64,000 bases of DNA, taken from Fen-999 sp035505955 (GTDB lineage: Bacteria; Pseudomonadota; Gammaproteobacteria; Burkholderiales; Rhodocyclaceae). The notes below the pieces were generated by a model. That model worked only from the letters and a program-made list of their open reading frames with translations, was not told the DNA's origin and did no database searches. A program made the position numbers and the translations under genes. Of the stretch, positions 48,163-56,217 are shown in pieces (within the stretch, counting starts at the first letter, position 1; each line of letters starts with the position of its first letter). Location of the stretch: positions 1-64,000 of the forward strand of contig DATJQH010000137.1 of NCBI GenBank assembly GCA_035505955.1. The letters are read 5' to 3'.

Positions 48163-49445
48163 TGGCCGCGCCGTCCTCCCCCGTCTATGTGGTCGATGGC
48201 GCGCGCACGCCGTTCCTGAAGTCGCAGAACACGCCCGGACCGTTCGCCGCATCCGACCTGGCCGTCCAGGCGGGGCGTGCGCTGCTGCTGCGCCAGCCTT
48301 TCGCGCCGACCGATCTCGACGAGGTGATCCTCGGCTGCGCCGCACCCTCGCCGGACGAGGTGAACATCGGCCGCGTCCTCGCACTGCGACTCGGCTGCGG
48401 CGAGAAGGTGCCCGGCTGGACCGTGATGCGCAACTGCGCCAGCGGCATGCAGGCGCTCGATTCGGCGATCGCCAACATCCAGTGCGGCCGCTCGAACCTC
48501 GTCCTCGCCGGTGGCACCGACGCGCTCTCGCGCGCGCCGCTGCTGTTTTCCGACGCCATGGTGCGCTGGTTGTCGGGCTGGTACGCGACGAAGACGGTCG
48601 GCCAGAAGATCGCCGCCCTGCGCGGCTTCAAGCTTGGCTTCCTGGCGCCCGTACTCGGCATCGTCAAGGGGCTCACCGACCCGGTGGTCGGTCTGATGAT
48701 GGGCCAGACGGCGGAAAACCTGGCCTGGAAGTTCGGCATTTCGCGGCGAAAAATGGACGAGTTTTCCGCCGAGAGCCACCTCCGCGTCATCGCTGGCAGG
48801 GCTGCTGGCCACTACAACGAAATCGTGCCACTGGTGGACGACAAGGGCACCGTCTACGCCGGGGATGACGGCGTACGCACCGACTCGACGCCCGACAAGC
48901 TGGGCAAGCTGAGGCCGGTGTTCGACAAGCCCTACGGCAGCATCACCGCCGGCAACAGTTCACAGATCACCGACGGCGCGGCGCTGCTGCTGCTCGCCTC
49001 GGAAGAGGCGTTGAAGCGCTGGAACCTCACTCCGCTGGGCAAAATCACCGACAGCCAGTGGGCCGGCCTCGACCCGGCGCAGATGGGCCTCGGGCCCGTG
49101 CATGCGTCGACGCCGATCCTGCAGCGCCACGGACTCGGCCTCAACGACCTCGACGCCTGGGAGATAAATGAAGCCTTTGCAGCGCAGGTGCTCGGCTGCA
49201 TCGCCGCATGGGAAGACGAAACCTATTGCCGCGAACAGCTCGGCCTCGACCATGCGATGGGCGCGCTCGACCGCGCGAAGCTCAACGCCGACGGCGGCGC
49301 CATCGCGCTCGGCCACCCGGTCGGCGCCTCGGGCGCCCGCATCGTCCTGCATCTGTTGCACCGTCTGCAATCCGGCCAGAAGGGCATCGCCACGATCTGC
49401 ATCGGCGGCGGCCTCGGCGGCGCCATGCTGGTAGAAAGATCATGA
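48162..49445 (+). CDS. fadI: acetyl-CoA acyltransferase (3-ketoacyl-CoA thiolase)
   Basis: Thiolase for the last beta-oxidation step, 427 residues. The acyl-accepting Cys is in RNCASGMQALD (about 91-101), the His in WEINEAFAAQV, and the C-terminal GGAIALGHPVGASGAR and CIGGGLGG hold the second active-site Cys/His. The length and the pairing with a FadJ-type protein suggest FadI rather than FadA. ATG overlaps the fadE stop by one base; its stop overlaps fadJ (ATGA). Confidence 0.92.
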   Translation: MAAPSSPVYVVDGARTPFLKSQNTPGPFAASDLAVQAGRALLLRQPFAPTDLDEVILGCAAPSPDEVNIGRVLALRLGCGEKVPGWTVMRNCASGMQALDSAIANIQCGRSNLVLAGGTDALSRAPLLFSDAMVRWLSGWYATKTVGQKIAALRGFKLGFLAPVLGIVKGLTDPVVGLMMGQTAENLAWKFGISRRKMDEFSAESHLRVIAGRAAGHYNEIVPLVDDKGTVYAGDDGVRTDSTPDKLGKLRPVFDKPYGSITAGNSSQITDGAALLLLASEEALKRWNLTPLGKITDSQWAGLDPAQMGLGPVHASTPILQRHGLGLNDLDAWEINEAFAAQVLGCIAAWEDETYCREQLGLDHAMGALDRAKLNADGGAIALGHPVGASGARIVLHLLHRLQSGQKGIATICIGGGLGGAMLVERS

Positions 49446-51370
49446 ACCTGAACCACTGGAAACTCGAACGCGACGCCGACGGTATCGCCTGGGCGACGCT
49501 GGACAAGGCGGGCGCCTCCACGAACGTGCTCTCCGCGGAGATCATGGCGGAACTGGGCCGGTTGCTCGACGAACTCGACCGGAATCCGCCCAAGGGCCTG
49601 ATCTTCCGCTCCGGCAAGGCGGCGGGCTTCATCGCCGGCGCCGACATCGAAGAGTTCGCACGTCTCGACAGCGCGGAATCCGCGCGGGCGCTGGTCGCGC
49701 GGGGCTGGGACCTTTACAACCGCCTGGCTGCGGTGCGCTATCCGACACTGGCGCTCGTGCGCGGCCACTGCATGGGCGGAGGCACGGAACTCTCGCTCGC
49801 CTGCCGCTACATTGTCGTCGTCGACGAGCCGTCGACCAAGATGGCGCTGCCCGAAGTGATGCTGGGCATCTTCCCCGGCTGGGGCGGCATGAAGCGGCTG
49901 CCGGAGCGCGTCTCGCCGCCCGAGGCGCTGGACATGATGCTCTCCGGCCGCAACATCGACGCCCGCAAGGCGAAGCGCATGGGCCTCGCCGACGAATGCG
50001 TGCCGCCGCGCGTGGCCGAACTGACCGCCCGCGGGCTCGTGCTTTCCGGCAAACCACGCCGCCGGCGGCCGCTGCTGCATCGCCTGCTGAACGGACCGCT
50101 GAAATCGTACGTCGCCGCGCAAGCGACGAAGCAGGTCGCCAGACGCGCACGGCCCGAGCACTACCCGGCGCCGTACGCCATCATCGACTGCTGGGCGAAA
50201 CACGACGGCAACGCGCTGGCAACTCCGGACTTCGTCGATCGCATCGTTCGTTCGCCAACCGCTCAGAACCTCGTGCGCGTCTTCTTCCTGCAGGATCGGC
50301 TGAAGAGCCTCGGCAAAGAGTCAGCCTTCGTGGCACGCCGAGTGCACGTCGTCGGCGCCGGCGTCATGGGCGGCGAAATCGCGGCCTGGGCTGCCATGCG
50401 CGGACTGACCGTGACGCTGCAGGACACATCGATGGAACGCGTCGCCGCAGCCATCGGCCGCGCCGGCAGCCTCTACGAGAAGCGCATCAAGGACAAGCTA
50501 CTGCGTCGCGCCACGCTTGATCGCCTGATCCCCGATCCCGAAGGCAACGGCGCCGCCAATGCCAACGTGGTGATCGAGGCGATCTACGAGAATCTCGAAG
50601 CCAAGCGCAATCTCCTCGCGGCGCTCGAGGCGAAGATGAGGCCGGACGCCGTGCTCGCCAGCAACACGTCGAGCCTGCGCCTCGAGGACATCGCCACGAC
50701 GATGAAGAATCCGGCGCGCCTCGTCGGCATCCATTTCTTCAACCCGGTGGCGAAGATGCCGCTGGTCGAAGTGGTCGAGGCCAAGGGCGCCGACCGCGAG
50801 ATGCTCGCGCGCGCCGCCGCCTTCGTGCGCCAGATAGACAAGTTGCCGCTGCCGGTGAAAAGCGCCCCCGGCTTCCTGGTGAACGCCGTGCTTGGCCCCT
50901 ACATGCTGGAAGCGATGCGCTGCGTCGATGAAGGCATCGCGCCGGAAACGGTCGACGAGGCGATGCTCGCCTTCGGCATGCCGATGGGACCCATCGAGCT
51001 GGCCGACACGGTGGGTCTAGACATTGCCATGGCGGCGGGCAAGCAGCTCGCGGCTGGCGCCGAGCCGCCGCGCTGCCTCGCGGAACGGGTCGGCCACAAC
51101 GATCTCGGCAGGAAGACCGGCAAGGGTTTCTATGCCTGGACGAACGGCAAACCGGCCAAGGCCGCCGCGGAGCGGGTAGAGCCGGGTCTCGCCAAACGCT
51201 TGGTAACACCACTGGTCGAACGGGCGAAAGCATTGGTCGCCGACGGCATCGTCGCCGACACCGATTTAGCCGACGCAGGCGTAATATTCGGCACGGGATT
51301 CGCGCCCTTCACCGGCGGGCCGCTTCACGACTCGGCCGGAAAGAACTTCGGGGGCGAATTCATGCACTGA
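49442..51370 (+). CDS. fadJ: 3-hydroxyacyl-CoA dehydrogenase/enoyl-CoA hydratase
   Basis: Bifunctional beta-oxidation protein, 642 residues, shorter than E. coli FadJ (about 714). The N-terminal crotonase domain (1-190) has the oxyanion residues in FIAGADIEEF and HCMGGGTELSLACRY with Glu in ALPEVMLGIFPGWGG. The C-terminal NAD-binding domain begins VVGAGVMGG (about 302-310), followed by SNTSSL, FFNPV and GKGFY. The interdomain linker KESAFVARR is encoded by a copy of the 23-bp repeat. It starts with ATG overlapping the thiolase stop. Confidence 0.93.
   Translation: MNLNHWKLERDADGIAWATLDKAGASTNVLSAEIMAELGRLLDELDRNPPKGLIFRSGKAAGFIAGADIEEFARLDSAESARALVARGWDLYNRLAAVRYPTLALVRGHCMGGGTELSLACRYIVVVDEPSTKMALPEVMLGIFPGWGGMKRLPERVSPPEALDMMLSGRNIDARKAKRMGLADECVPPRVAELTARGLVLSGKPRRRRPLLHRLLNGPLKSYVAAQATKQVARRARPEHYPAPYAIIDCWAKHDGNALATPDFVDRIVRSPTAQNLVRVFFLQDRLKSLGKESAFVARRVHVVGAGVMGGEIAAWAAMRGLTVTLQDTSMERVAAAIGRAGSLYEKRIKDKLLRRATLDRLIPDPEGNGAANANVVIEAIYENLEAKRNLLAALEAKMRPDAVLASNTSSLRLEDIATTMKNPARLVGIHFFNPVAKMPLVEVVEAKGADREMLARAAAFVRQIDKLPLPVKSAPGFLVNAVLGPYMLEAMRCVDEGIAPETVDEAMLAFGMPMGPIELADTVGLDIAMAAGKQLAAGAEPPRCLAERVGHNDLGRKTGKGFYAWTNGKPAKAAAERVEPGLAKRLVTPLVERAKALVADGIVADTDLADAGVIFGTGFAPFTGGPLHDSAGKNFGGEFMH
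50317..50339 (+). repeat. 23-bp dispersed repeat, copy 7 (fadJ interdomain linker)
   Basis: AGAGTCAGCC ... GGCACGCC, read in frame as ESAFVARR between the hydratase and dehydrogenase domains of FadJ, the same frame as the bioH copies. Confidence 0.85.
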
Positions 51371-51424
51371 ACCGCGAACTGCTTTGCCACGGGTCGACGA
51401 CCACAATCAACAAGAGGAGGAAAC

Positions 51425-52768
51425 ATGAAACCAAGTTCTACCCTACGGCTGGTCCCGGCCGCCCTGATCGGCCTCTGGGCCGGTACCGCCGGCGCGTCCG
51501 GCTTCCAACTGCTCGAGCAGAACGCCAGCGGCATCGGCAATGCCTTCGCGGGTTCAGCCGCTGTCGCCGAGAACGCCAGCACGGTCTTCTTCAACCCTGC
51601 CGGCATGACGCAACTGGAAGGCCGCAACGTGTCGTTTGGTGCGGCCGCAATCAATACAAGCTACAAGTTCAGCAATCGCTCGTCAAACGTCGCCACCGGC
51701 CTGACGACGGCGGGTGATGGCGGCGACGGCGGCGGACTTGGCGTCGTGCCGAACGGCTATTTCAGCATGGCCGTAACCAAAGACCTGTATTTCGGCCTGG
51801 GCATCGGCGCGCCGTTCGGCCTCAAGACCGAATACGACAATCCGTGGATGGGTGCCGCCCAATCGCTCAAGTTCGACGTCCAGACCCTCAACGTCAATCC
51901 GTCTGTCGCCTATCGTGTCAACGACACGGTATCGCTAGGCTTCGGTCTCGACTGGCAGAAGCTCGACGCCACGTACAAGCGCCTGGCTACCACCGGCCTA
52001 ATGCCCACCGGCCTGCCCGCTCCCTATCCGGCCTACATCGATGGCTCCACAGTGATTTCCAGGCTGAAGATCAACGATGACGCTTGGGGCTGGAATATCG
52101 GCGCACTGTTCAACGTATCGCCGACGACCAAGGTCGGCGTGTCCTATCGTTCGCGCGTCAAGTACAACGCGACCGGTGACGTGACCCTGAGTTCGAATGG
52201 CTCGGCGGCGGGCGCCACCGCGCTGGCGATTCTGAATGGCGGCGGTTATGCCAGTAACGTCAAGGCCGATATCGAGCTTCCAGACACCTTTATCGCCAGT
52301 GCCACGCAGAAGCTCGATGACAAGTGGGAAATGCTCGGCGACATCTCCTGGACCGGCTGGAGCTCGATCCCGAAGATCGACGTCATCCGAACCTCCGGCC
52401 TCCAGAACACGCGGACCGCGCAGACCTTGAATACCGATTTCCGCGACACCTGGCGCTTCGCGCTGGGCGCCAACTACAGCCTGCGCGAAGATGTGAAACT
52501 GAAGTTCGGCATCGCCTACGACCAAACGCCGGTCAAGGGAGCGGATACCCGTCTCGTCTCGTTGCCCGACAACAACCGGACCTGGTTCTCGTTTGGCGCG
52601 CAGTGGCTGCCAACGAAGGGCTCGGTCGTCGATGTCGGCGCCGCCTACCTGTATATTAAGGATCCATCGATCCATAACGATCAGACTACGTCGGGCCGCG
52701 GCCTCATCGACGGCACTTATAAAGACAGCTGCTGGATCCTTGGTGCTCAGTACTCCATGCAGTTCTAG
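51425..52768 (+). CDS. fadL: FadL-family outer-membrane long-chain fatty acid transporter
   Basis: Outer-membrane beta-barrel for uptake of fatty acids or other hydrophobic compounds, 447 residues. A signal peptide (cut near AGA-SGF) is followed by the FadL hatch GFQLLEQNASGIGNAFAG and the NPA motif in FFNPAGM. The barrel ends in QYSMQF with a C-terminal Phe. A strong AAGAGGAGG precedes the ATG. It lies 54 bp after fadJ and probably belongs to the same regulon. A GC palindrome follows the stop. Confidence 0.9.
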   Translation: MKPSSTLRLVPAALIGLWAGTAGASGFQLLEQNASGIGNAFAGSAAVAENASTVFFNPAGMTQLEGRNVSFGAAAINTSYKFSNRSSNVATGLTTAGDGGDGGGLGVVPNGYFSMAVTKDLYFGLGIGAPFGLKTEYDNPWMGAAQSLKFDVQTLNVNPSVAYRVNDTVSLGFGLDWQKLDATYKRLATTGLMPTGLPAPYPAYIDGSTVISRLKINDDAWGWNIGALFNVSPTTKVGVSYRSRVKYNATGDVTLSSNGSAAGATALAILNGGGYASNVKADIELPDTFIASATQKLDDKWEMLGDISWTGWSSIPKIDVIRTSGLQNTRTAQTLNTDFRDTWRFALGANYSLREDVKLKFGIAYDQTPVKGADTRLVSLPDNNRTWFSFGAQWLPTKGSVVDVGAAYLYIKDPSIHNDQTTSGRGLIDGTYKDSCWILGAQYSMQF

Positions 52769-52782
52769 CAATGCGGTTCTCG

Positions 52783-52806
52783 CTGGCCCGGCAGCTGCCG
52801 GGCCAG
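52783..52806 (+). terminator. 24-bp perfect palindrome after fadL
   Basis: CTGGCCCGGCAG is followed directly by its exact reverse complement, making a 9-12 bp GC-rich stem 15 bp after the fadL stop. There is no T-run after it, so it may be a weak or Rho-assisted terminator, or an mRNA 3'-end stabiliser. Confidence 0.5.
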
Positions 52807-52946
52807 TCAACCGCCGCTCGTCCAACGTCGTCGAGGCGCGCGAATCGCGCCGCGTCTTCATGCACATGCTGCGCGTATGGCCGGGCGACAAATCCACCGA
52901 CGCCGATCTGAAGCGCGCGTTGCTTGGCTGCTGAGGGGAGCAAGAC

Positions 52947-54602
52947 GTGGACAAGATCTGGCTCAAGAGCTACCCGGATACCGTTCCTGCCGACATTCTG
53001 CCTCTCAAGGAGAACTCGCTCGCCGAACTGATGGAGGCCGCATGCCGGCGCTACGGCGACAAGGTCGCCTGCATCAGCATGGGCAAGACGCTGACCTACG
53101 CCGAACTGGACCGGGAGGCGACCCACTTCGCCGGCTGGCTGCAAAGCGTCGGTCTCGGCAAGGGCAGCCGCGTCGCGCTGATGATGCCCAACCTCTTCCA
53201 GTACCCGGTCTGCCTGTTCGGCGCGCTGCGCGCGGGCTGCGTCGTCGTCAACGTCAATCCGCTCTACACGCCGCGAGAACTTGAACATCAGATGAAGGAC
53301 TCGGGTGCCGAGGCCATCGTGGTCGTGGAGAACTTCGCCAGCACCGTCGAGAAGGTACTTGCGCACACCCAACTGCGACATGTCGTGGTCACGCCCATGG
53401 GCGAGCTGCTGGGCGGACTCAAGGGCACGCTGGTGAACCTTGTCGTCAAGCACGTGAAGAAACTGGTGCCGAAATGGAACATCCCCGGTGCGGTCAACCT
53501 GCGCCACGCCCTGGCCGCCGGACGCCGCCACGGGTTTCAGCCACCGCAGATCGGTCTCGACGATCTCGCGTTCCTGCAGTACACGGGGGGCACGACAGGC
53601 GTGGCCAAGGGTGCGATGCTCAGCCACCGCAATGTCGTAGGAAATGTGACGCAGGCCACGGCCTGGATCGCGCCCCCCATCCGCGAACACGAGGAACTCA
53701 TCGTCACCGCCCTGCCCCTGTACCACATCTTCGCGCTGACGGTGAGCCTGACCTTCCTTCGCCTTGGCGCGCGCAACTTGCTGATTGCCAATCCGCGCGA
53801 CATTCCGGGGTTCGTGAAGGAGTTGCACAAGCACTCCTTCACCGTGATCACGGGCGTCAACACCCTGTTCAATGCCCTGCTCAACAACTCCGGATTCGCC
53901 AAGCTGGATTTCTCAAACCTGGTGATCACGCTGGGCGGTGGTATGGCCGTGCAGAAACCGGTCGCCGATCGCTGGAAGTCCGTGACCGGCAAGGCGCTGC
54001 TGCAGGCCTACGGCCTGACGGAAACATCGCCGGCTGCGACGATCAACCCGCTGTATGCCACCGATTTCAACGGATCCATCGGGCTGCCCATTTCGTCGAC
54101 CGAAGTCGCAGTCCGCAGCGACAGCGGCATCGATCTTGGAGTCGGGGAGATCGGCGAGATCTGCATCCGTGGTCCGCAGGTCACGAAGGGCTACTGGCAG
54201 CGCGACGACGAGACTGCCGCCGTGTTCCATGCCGACGGTTTCCTGCGCACCGGCGACATCGGCTACATGGACGACAAGGGCTTCATCTTCCTGGTCGACC
54301 GCAAGAAGGACATGATCCTGGTCTCCGGGTTCAACGTGTATCCGAACGAAGTCGAGGAGGTGGTCGCGACGCTTCCCGGGGTACGCGAGGTAGCGGCCAT
54401 CGGCATTCCCGACCCGCGTTGCGGCGAGGCCGTGAAGATATTCGTCGTGAAGAAGGACCCAAACCTGACCGCGGATGAAATCATCGCCCACTGCCGCACG
54501 CAACTCACCTCATACAAGGTGCCGCACCACGTGGAATTCCGCGACGACCTGCCGAAAACCAACGTCGGCAAGGTCCTGCGCCGCGCGCTGAAGGAAGGCT
54601 AG
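52947..54602 (+). CDS. fadD: long-chain-fatty-acid-CoA ligase
   Basis: AMP-forming acyl-CoA synthetase that activates fatty acids at the inner membrane; 551 residues. The ATP/AMP motif is YTGGTTGVAKGAM (about 212-224), followed by LQAYGLTETSP, the FLRTGDIGYMDDKG motif, and the C-terminal catalytic Lys in TNVGKVLRR. The start is GTG 52947 with AGGGGAG 7 nt upstream. It completes the fad gene set (uptake, activation, oxidation). It converges with the small gene at 54607 with 4 bp between stops. Confidence 0.95.
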   Translation: MDKIWLKSYPDTVPADILPLKENSLAELMEAACRRYGDKVACISMGKTLTYAELDREATHFAGWLQSVGLGKGSRVALMMPNLFQYPVCLFGALRAGCVVVNVNPLYTPRELEHQMKDSGAEAIVVVENFASTVEKVLAHTQLRHVVVTPMGELLGGLKGTLVNLVVKHVKKLVPKWNIPGAVNLRHALAAGRRHGFQPPQIGLDDLAFLQYTGGTTGVAKGAMLSHRNVVGNVTQATAWIAPPIREHEELIVTALPLYHIFALTVSLTFLRLGARNLLIANPRDIPGFVKELHKHSFTVITGVNTLFNALLNNSGFAKLDFSNLVITLGGGMAVQKPVADRWKSVTGKALLQAYGLTETSPAATINPLYATDFNGSIGLPISSTEVAVRSDSGIDLGVGEIGEICIRGPQVTKGYWQRDDETAAVFHADGFLRTGDIGYMDDKGFIFLVDRKKDMILVSGFNVYPNEVEEVVATLPGVREVAAIGIPDPRCGEAVKIFVVKKDPNLTADEIIAHCRTQLTSYKVPHHVEFRDDLPKTNVGKVLRRALKEG

Positions 54603-54606
54603 GCGT

Positions 54607-54852
54607 TCAGGCGACCGTATTGACGATCGTGCCGGTCATCTGTCCCTGGGCGTTGACCACCGGCGGCCGCTGCTTCTCCGCCACCTCATTGTCCTGGCTG
54701 GCCTGTTGCGGCTGCTGCGCTTGTTGTGCCTGGCTGGACGGCGCTACCTGTTTGGCCTGATCCGCCTGGCGTGCCTGCTCCGCCTGTCTGGCCTGTTCCA
54801 GTGCGAGTTGCTGGGCCGCTGCGGCGGCCGAAGTTACGGAACTGACTGCCAT
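54607..54852 (-). CDS. small Ala/Gln-rich protein, paralogue A
   Basis: An 81-residue low-complexity protein (AQQLALEQARQAEQARQADQ) predicted to be helical, without a signal peptide or membrane segment. Its C-terminus PVVNAQGQMTGTIVN resembles the end of the upstream neighbour (PVVNSLGQVTGQVV), so the two are paralogues with a shared C-terminal tag. GGAG six nt before the ATG supports translation. Function unknown. Confidence 0.72.
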   Translation of the reverse strand: MAVSSVTSAAAAAQQLALEQARQAEQARQADQAKQVAPSSQAQQAQQPQQASQDNEVAEKQRPPVVNAQGQMTGTIVNTVA

Positions 54853-54883
54853 GGCATTCTCCTTTCGCGTACTTCCGCCTGCG

Positions 54884-55279
54884 TCAGGCGGAGACGCTGA
54901 CCACCTGCCCGGTTACCTGCCCGAGCGAATTGACAACTGGTTCCTTCGGCTGCGCCGGCGCTGGTGCCTGAGCCTGAACCTGAGCCTGTACGACCTTATC
55001 GACAGCGGCCGACAATCTGGTTCCCGCCTGAACTTCAGCGCGCGACGCGGCGACTCCCTGTCGCGCCCTGCCAGCCGACTGCTGCGCCTGGTCGGCATCG
55101 ACACCGAGCGTCCGTGCATTCTCCTGGGCCCGATCCGCGCTTCGCTGGGCTGCATCCGCCTCGGCGCGCAACGCACGCGCATTCTGCTCGGCCTGGTCGG
55201 CATTCCGCTCGGCCTGGGATACCTTGAACTGCTGCCAGGCCGACTGGTTGGCGCTTTGCACGCTTAAGTTGGATGCCAT
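54884..55279 (-). CDS. small Ala/Gln-rich coiled-coil protein, paralogue B
   Basis: A 131-residue protein: N-terminus MASNLSVQSANQSAWQQFK, then a long alanine-rich heptad region (NADQAEQNARALRAEADAAQ...) predicted as coiled coil, a Pro/Ala/Gln linker and the C-terminal PVVNSLGQVTGQVV motif shared with the next gene. It has no signal peptide. ATG 55279 is preceded by AGGGAAACGGG. It lies 31 bp before paralogue A. I know of similar hypothetical proteins in Betaproteobacteria but no function. Confidence 0.72.
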   Translation of the reverse strand: MASNLSVQSANQSAWQQFKVSQAERNADQAEQNARALRAEADAAQRSADRAQENARTLGVDADQAQQSAGRARQGVAASRAEVQAGTRLSAAVDKVVQAQVQAQAPAPAQPKEPVVNSLGQVTGQVVSVSA

Positions 55280-55396
55280 GACCCGTTTCCCTGCGGTGAT
55301 CTGGTCATCACCTCTTGCTAGGAATCGTAGTACTTTCGCTAATTCTCGGCAACTACTGCGAATCGGCTCATTCCGACCGTTCGTCAGATGCAGTAA

Positions 55397-55430
55397 AGAA
55401 AAAAGGCCGCCCGCACTTGCGGACGGCCTT
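55397..55430 (-). terminator. intrinsic terminator after tRNA-Pro
   Basis: On the minus strand a 12-bp stem with one mismatch (AAGGCCGTCCGC / GCGGGCGGCCTT, 4-nt loop, 55430-55403) is followed by TTTTTTCTTT (55404-55395). It is a typical Rho-independent terminator just downstream of the tRNA-Pro gene. Confidence 0.88.
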
Positions 55431-55437
55431 CTGTTCT

Positions 55438-55514
55438 TGGTCGGGGTGGCGGGATTCGAACTCGCGACCCCTTGCACCCCATGCAAGTGCGCTACCAGGC
55501 TGCGCTACACCCCG
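55438..55514 (-). tRNA. tRNA-Pro (anticodon GGG)
   Basis: A 77-nt cloverleaf including encoded CCA (minus-strand 3' end at 55438). Acceptor stem CGGGGTG/CACCCCG; anticodon stem CTTGC/GCAAG with loop ATGGGGT, anticodon GGG; T-arm with TTCGAAT. It is the last element of the pheST-ihfA-merR gene string and is followed by a terminator. Confidence 0.95.
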
Positions 55515-55531
55515 ACGAGGCGCGAATTGTA

Positions 55532-55903
55532 TCAGACGCGGAGGAGTTCGATGATGCCGGTGAGTTCCCCGCGCAGCGAGAACGACATCGGACGCGGCGC
55601 AGCCGGCGGCGCGGCGCGCGGCGTTTCGATCTTGGCCGGTGCGTCGTCGAGACGGTTGCGGGCGCCGCTGATGGTGAAGCCTTCGTCGTAGAGCAGCTGC
55701 CGGATGCGGCGCACCAGCAGCACTTCGTGGTGCTGGTAGTAGCGCCGGTTGCCGCGCCGCTTGACGGGCTTGAGTTGCGTAAATTCCTGTTCCCAGTAGC
55801 GCAGCACGTGCGGCTTCACGCCACACAGCTCGCTCACTTCGCCGATCGTGAAGTAACGCTTGGCCGGAATGGGCGGCAGTTCATTCTTCGCGCTGCTGGC
55901 CAT
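55532..55903 (-). CDS. MerR-family transcriptional regulator downstream of ihfA
   Basis: A 123-residue MerR-type protein. The winged HTH (about 17-85) reads YFTIGEVSELCGVKPHVLRYWEQEF and RRGNRRYYQ. A short Ala/Pro-rich tail lacks the metal-binding cysteines of CueR/MerR types. This MlrA-like gene is a conserved neighbour of ihfA in Beta- and Gammaproteobacteria, with unknown targets. Its 5' end overlaps ihfA by 23 bp. Confidence 0.9.
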   Translation of the reverse strand: MASSAKNELPPIPAKRYFTIGEVSELCGVKPHVLRYWEQEFTQLKPVKRRGNRRYYQHHEVLLVRRIRQLLYDEGFTISGARNRLDDAPAKIETPRAAPPAAPRPMSFSLRGELTGIIELLRV

Positions 55904-56192
55904 TTCCTTGAACCATTTCGACCGAGCCCTTCAATTTTTGGCTGGCGTGGAAGGTGACGACGCGACGCGCGGTGATCGGAATCTCCTCGCCGGTCTTCGG
56001 GTTGCGTCCCGGACGCTGCGGCTTGTCGCGCAACTGAAAATTGCCGAAGCCGGACAGCTTGACGCCGTCACCCGTCTGCAGGGCGACGCGCACCTCCTCG
56101 AAGAAGGCTTCGACCATGTCCTTGGCTTCGCGCTTGTTCAAACCGACCTTGTCAAAGAGCATGTCGGCCAGTTCGGCTTTCGTCAAAGTCAT
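55881..56192 (-). CDS. ihfA: integration host factor subunit alpha
   Basis: DNA-bending nucleoid protein, 103 residues, alpha subunit of IHF. It begins MTLTKAELADMLFDKVGLN and has the beta-arm region GRNPKTGEEIPITARRVVTFHASQKLK with the intercalating Pro. ATG 56192 is the family start. It follows pheT by 25 bp, the conserved pheT-ihfA arrangement. IHF could also assist the sigma-54 promoter at 7451. Confidence 0.97.
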   Translation of the reverse strand: MTLTKAELADMLFDKVGLNKREAKDMVEAFFEEVRVALQTGDGVKLSGFGNFQLRDKPQRPGRNPKTGEEIPITARRVVTFHASQKLKGSVEMVQGNGQQREE

Positions 56193-56217
56193 TGCAAATA
56201 ATCCCCTTGGATTCTTC

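Noticed and set aside
55438..55514. tRNA-Pro as an attachment site for an integrated element
   Set aside because: No integrase gene and no partial tRNA repeat are visible on either side; neighbours are core genes or small chromosomal genes.
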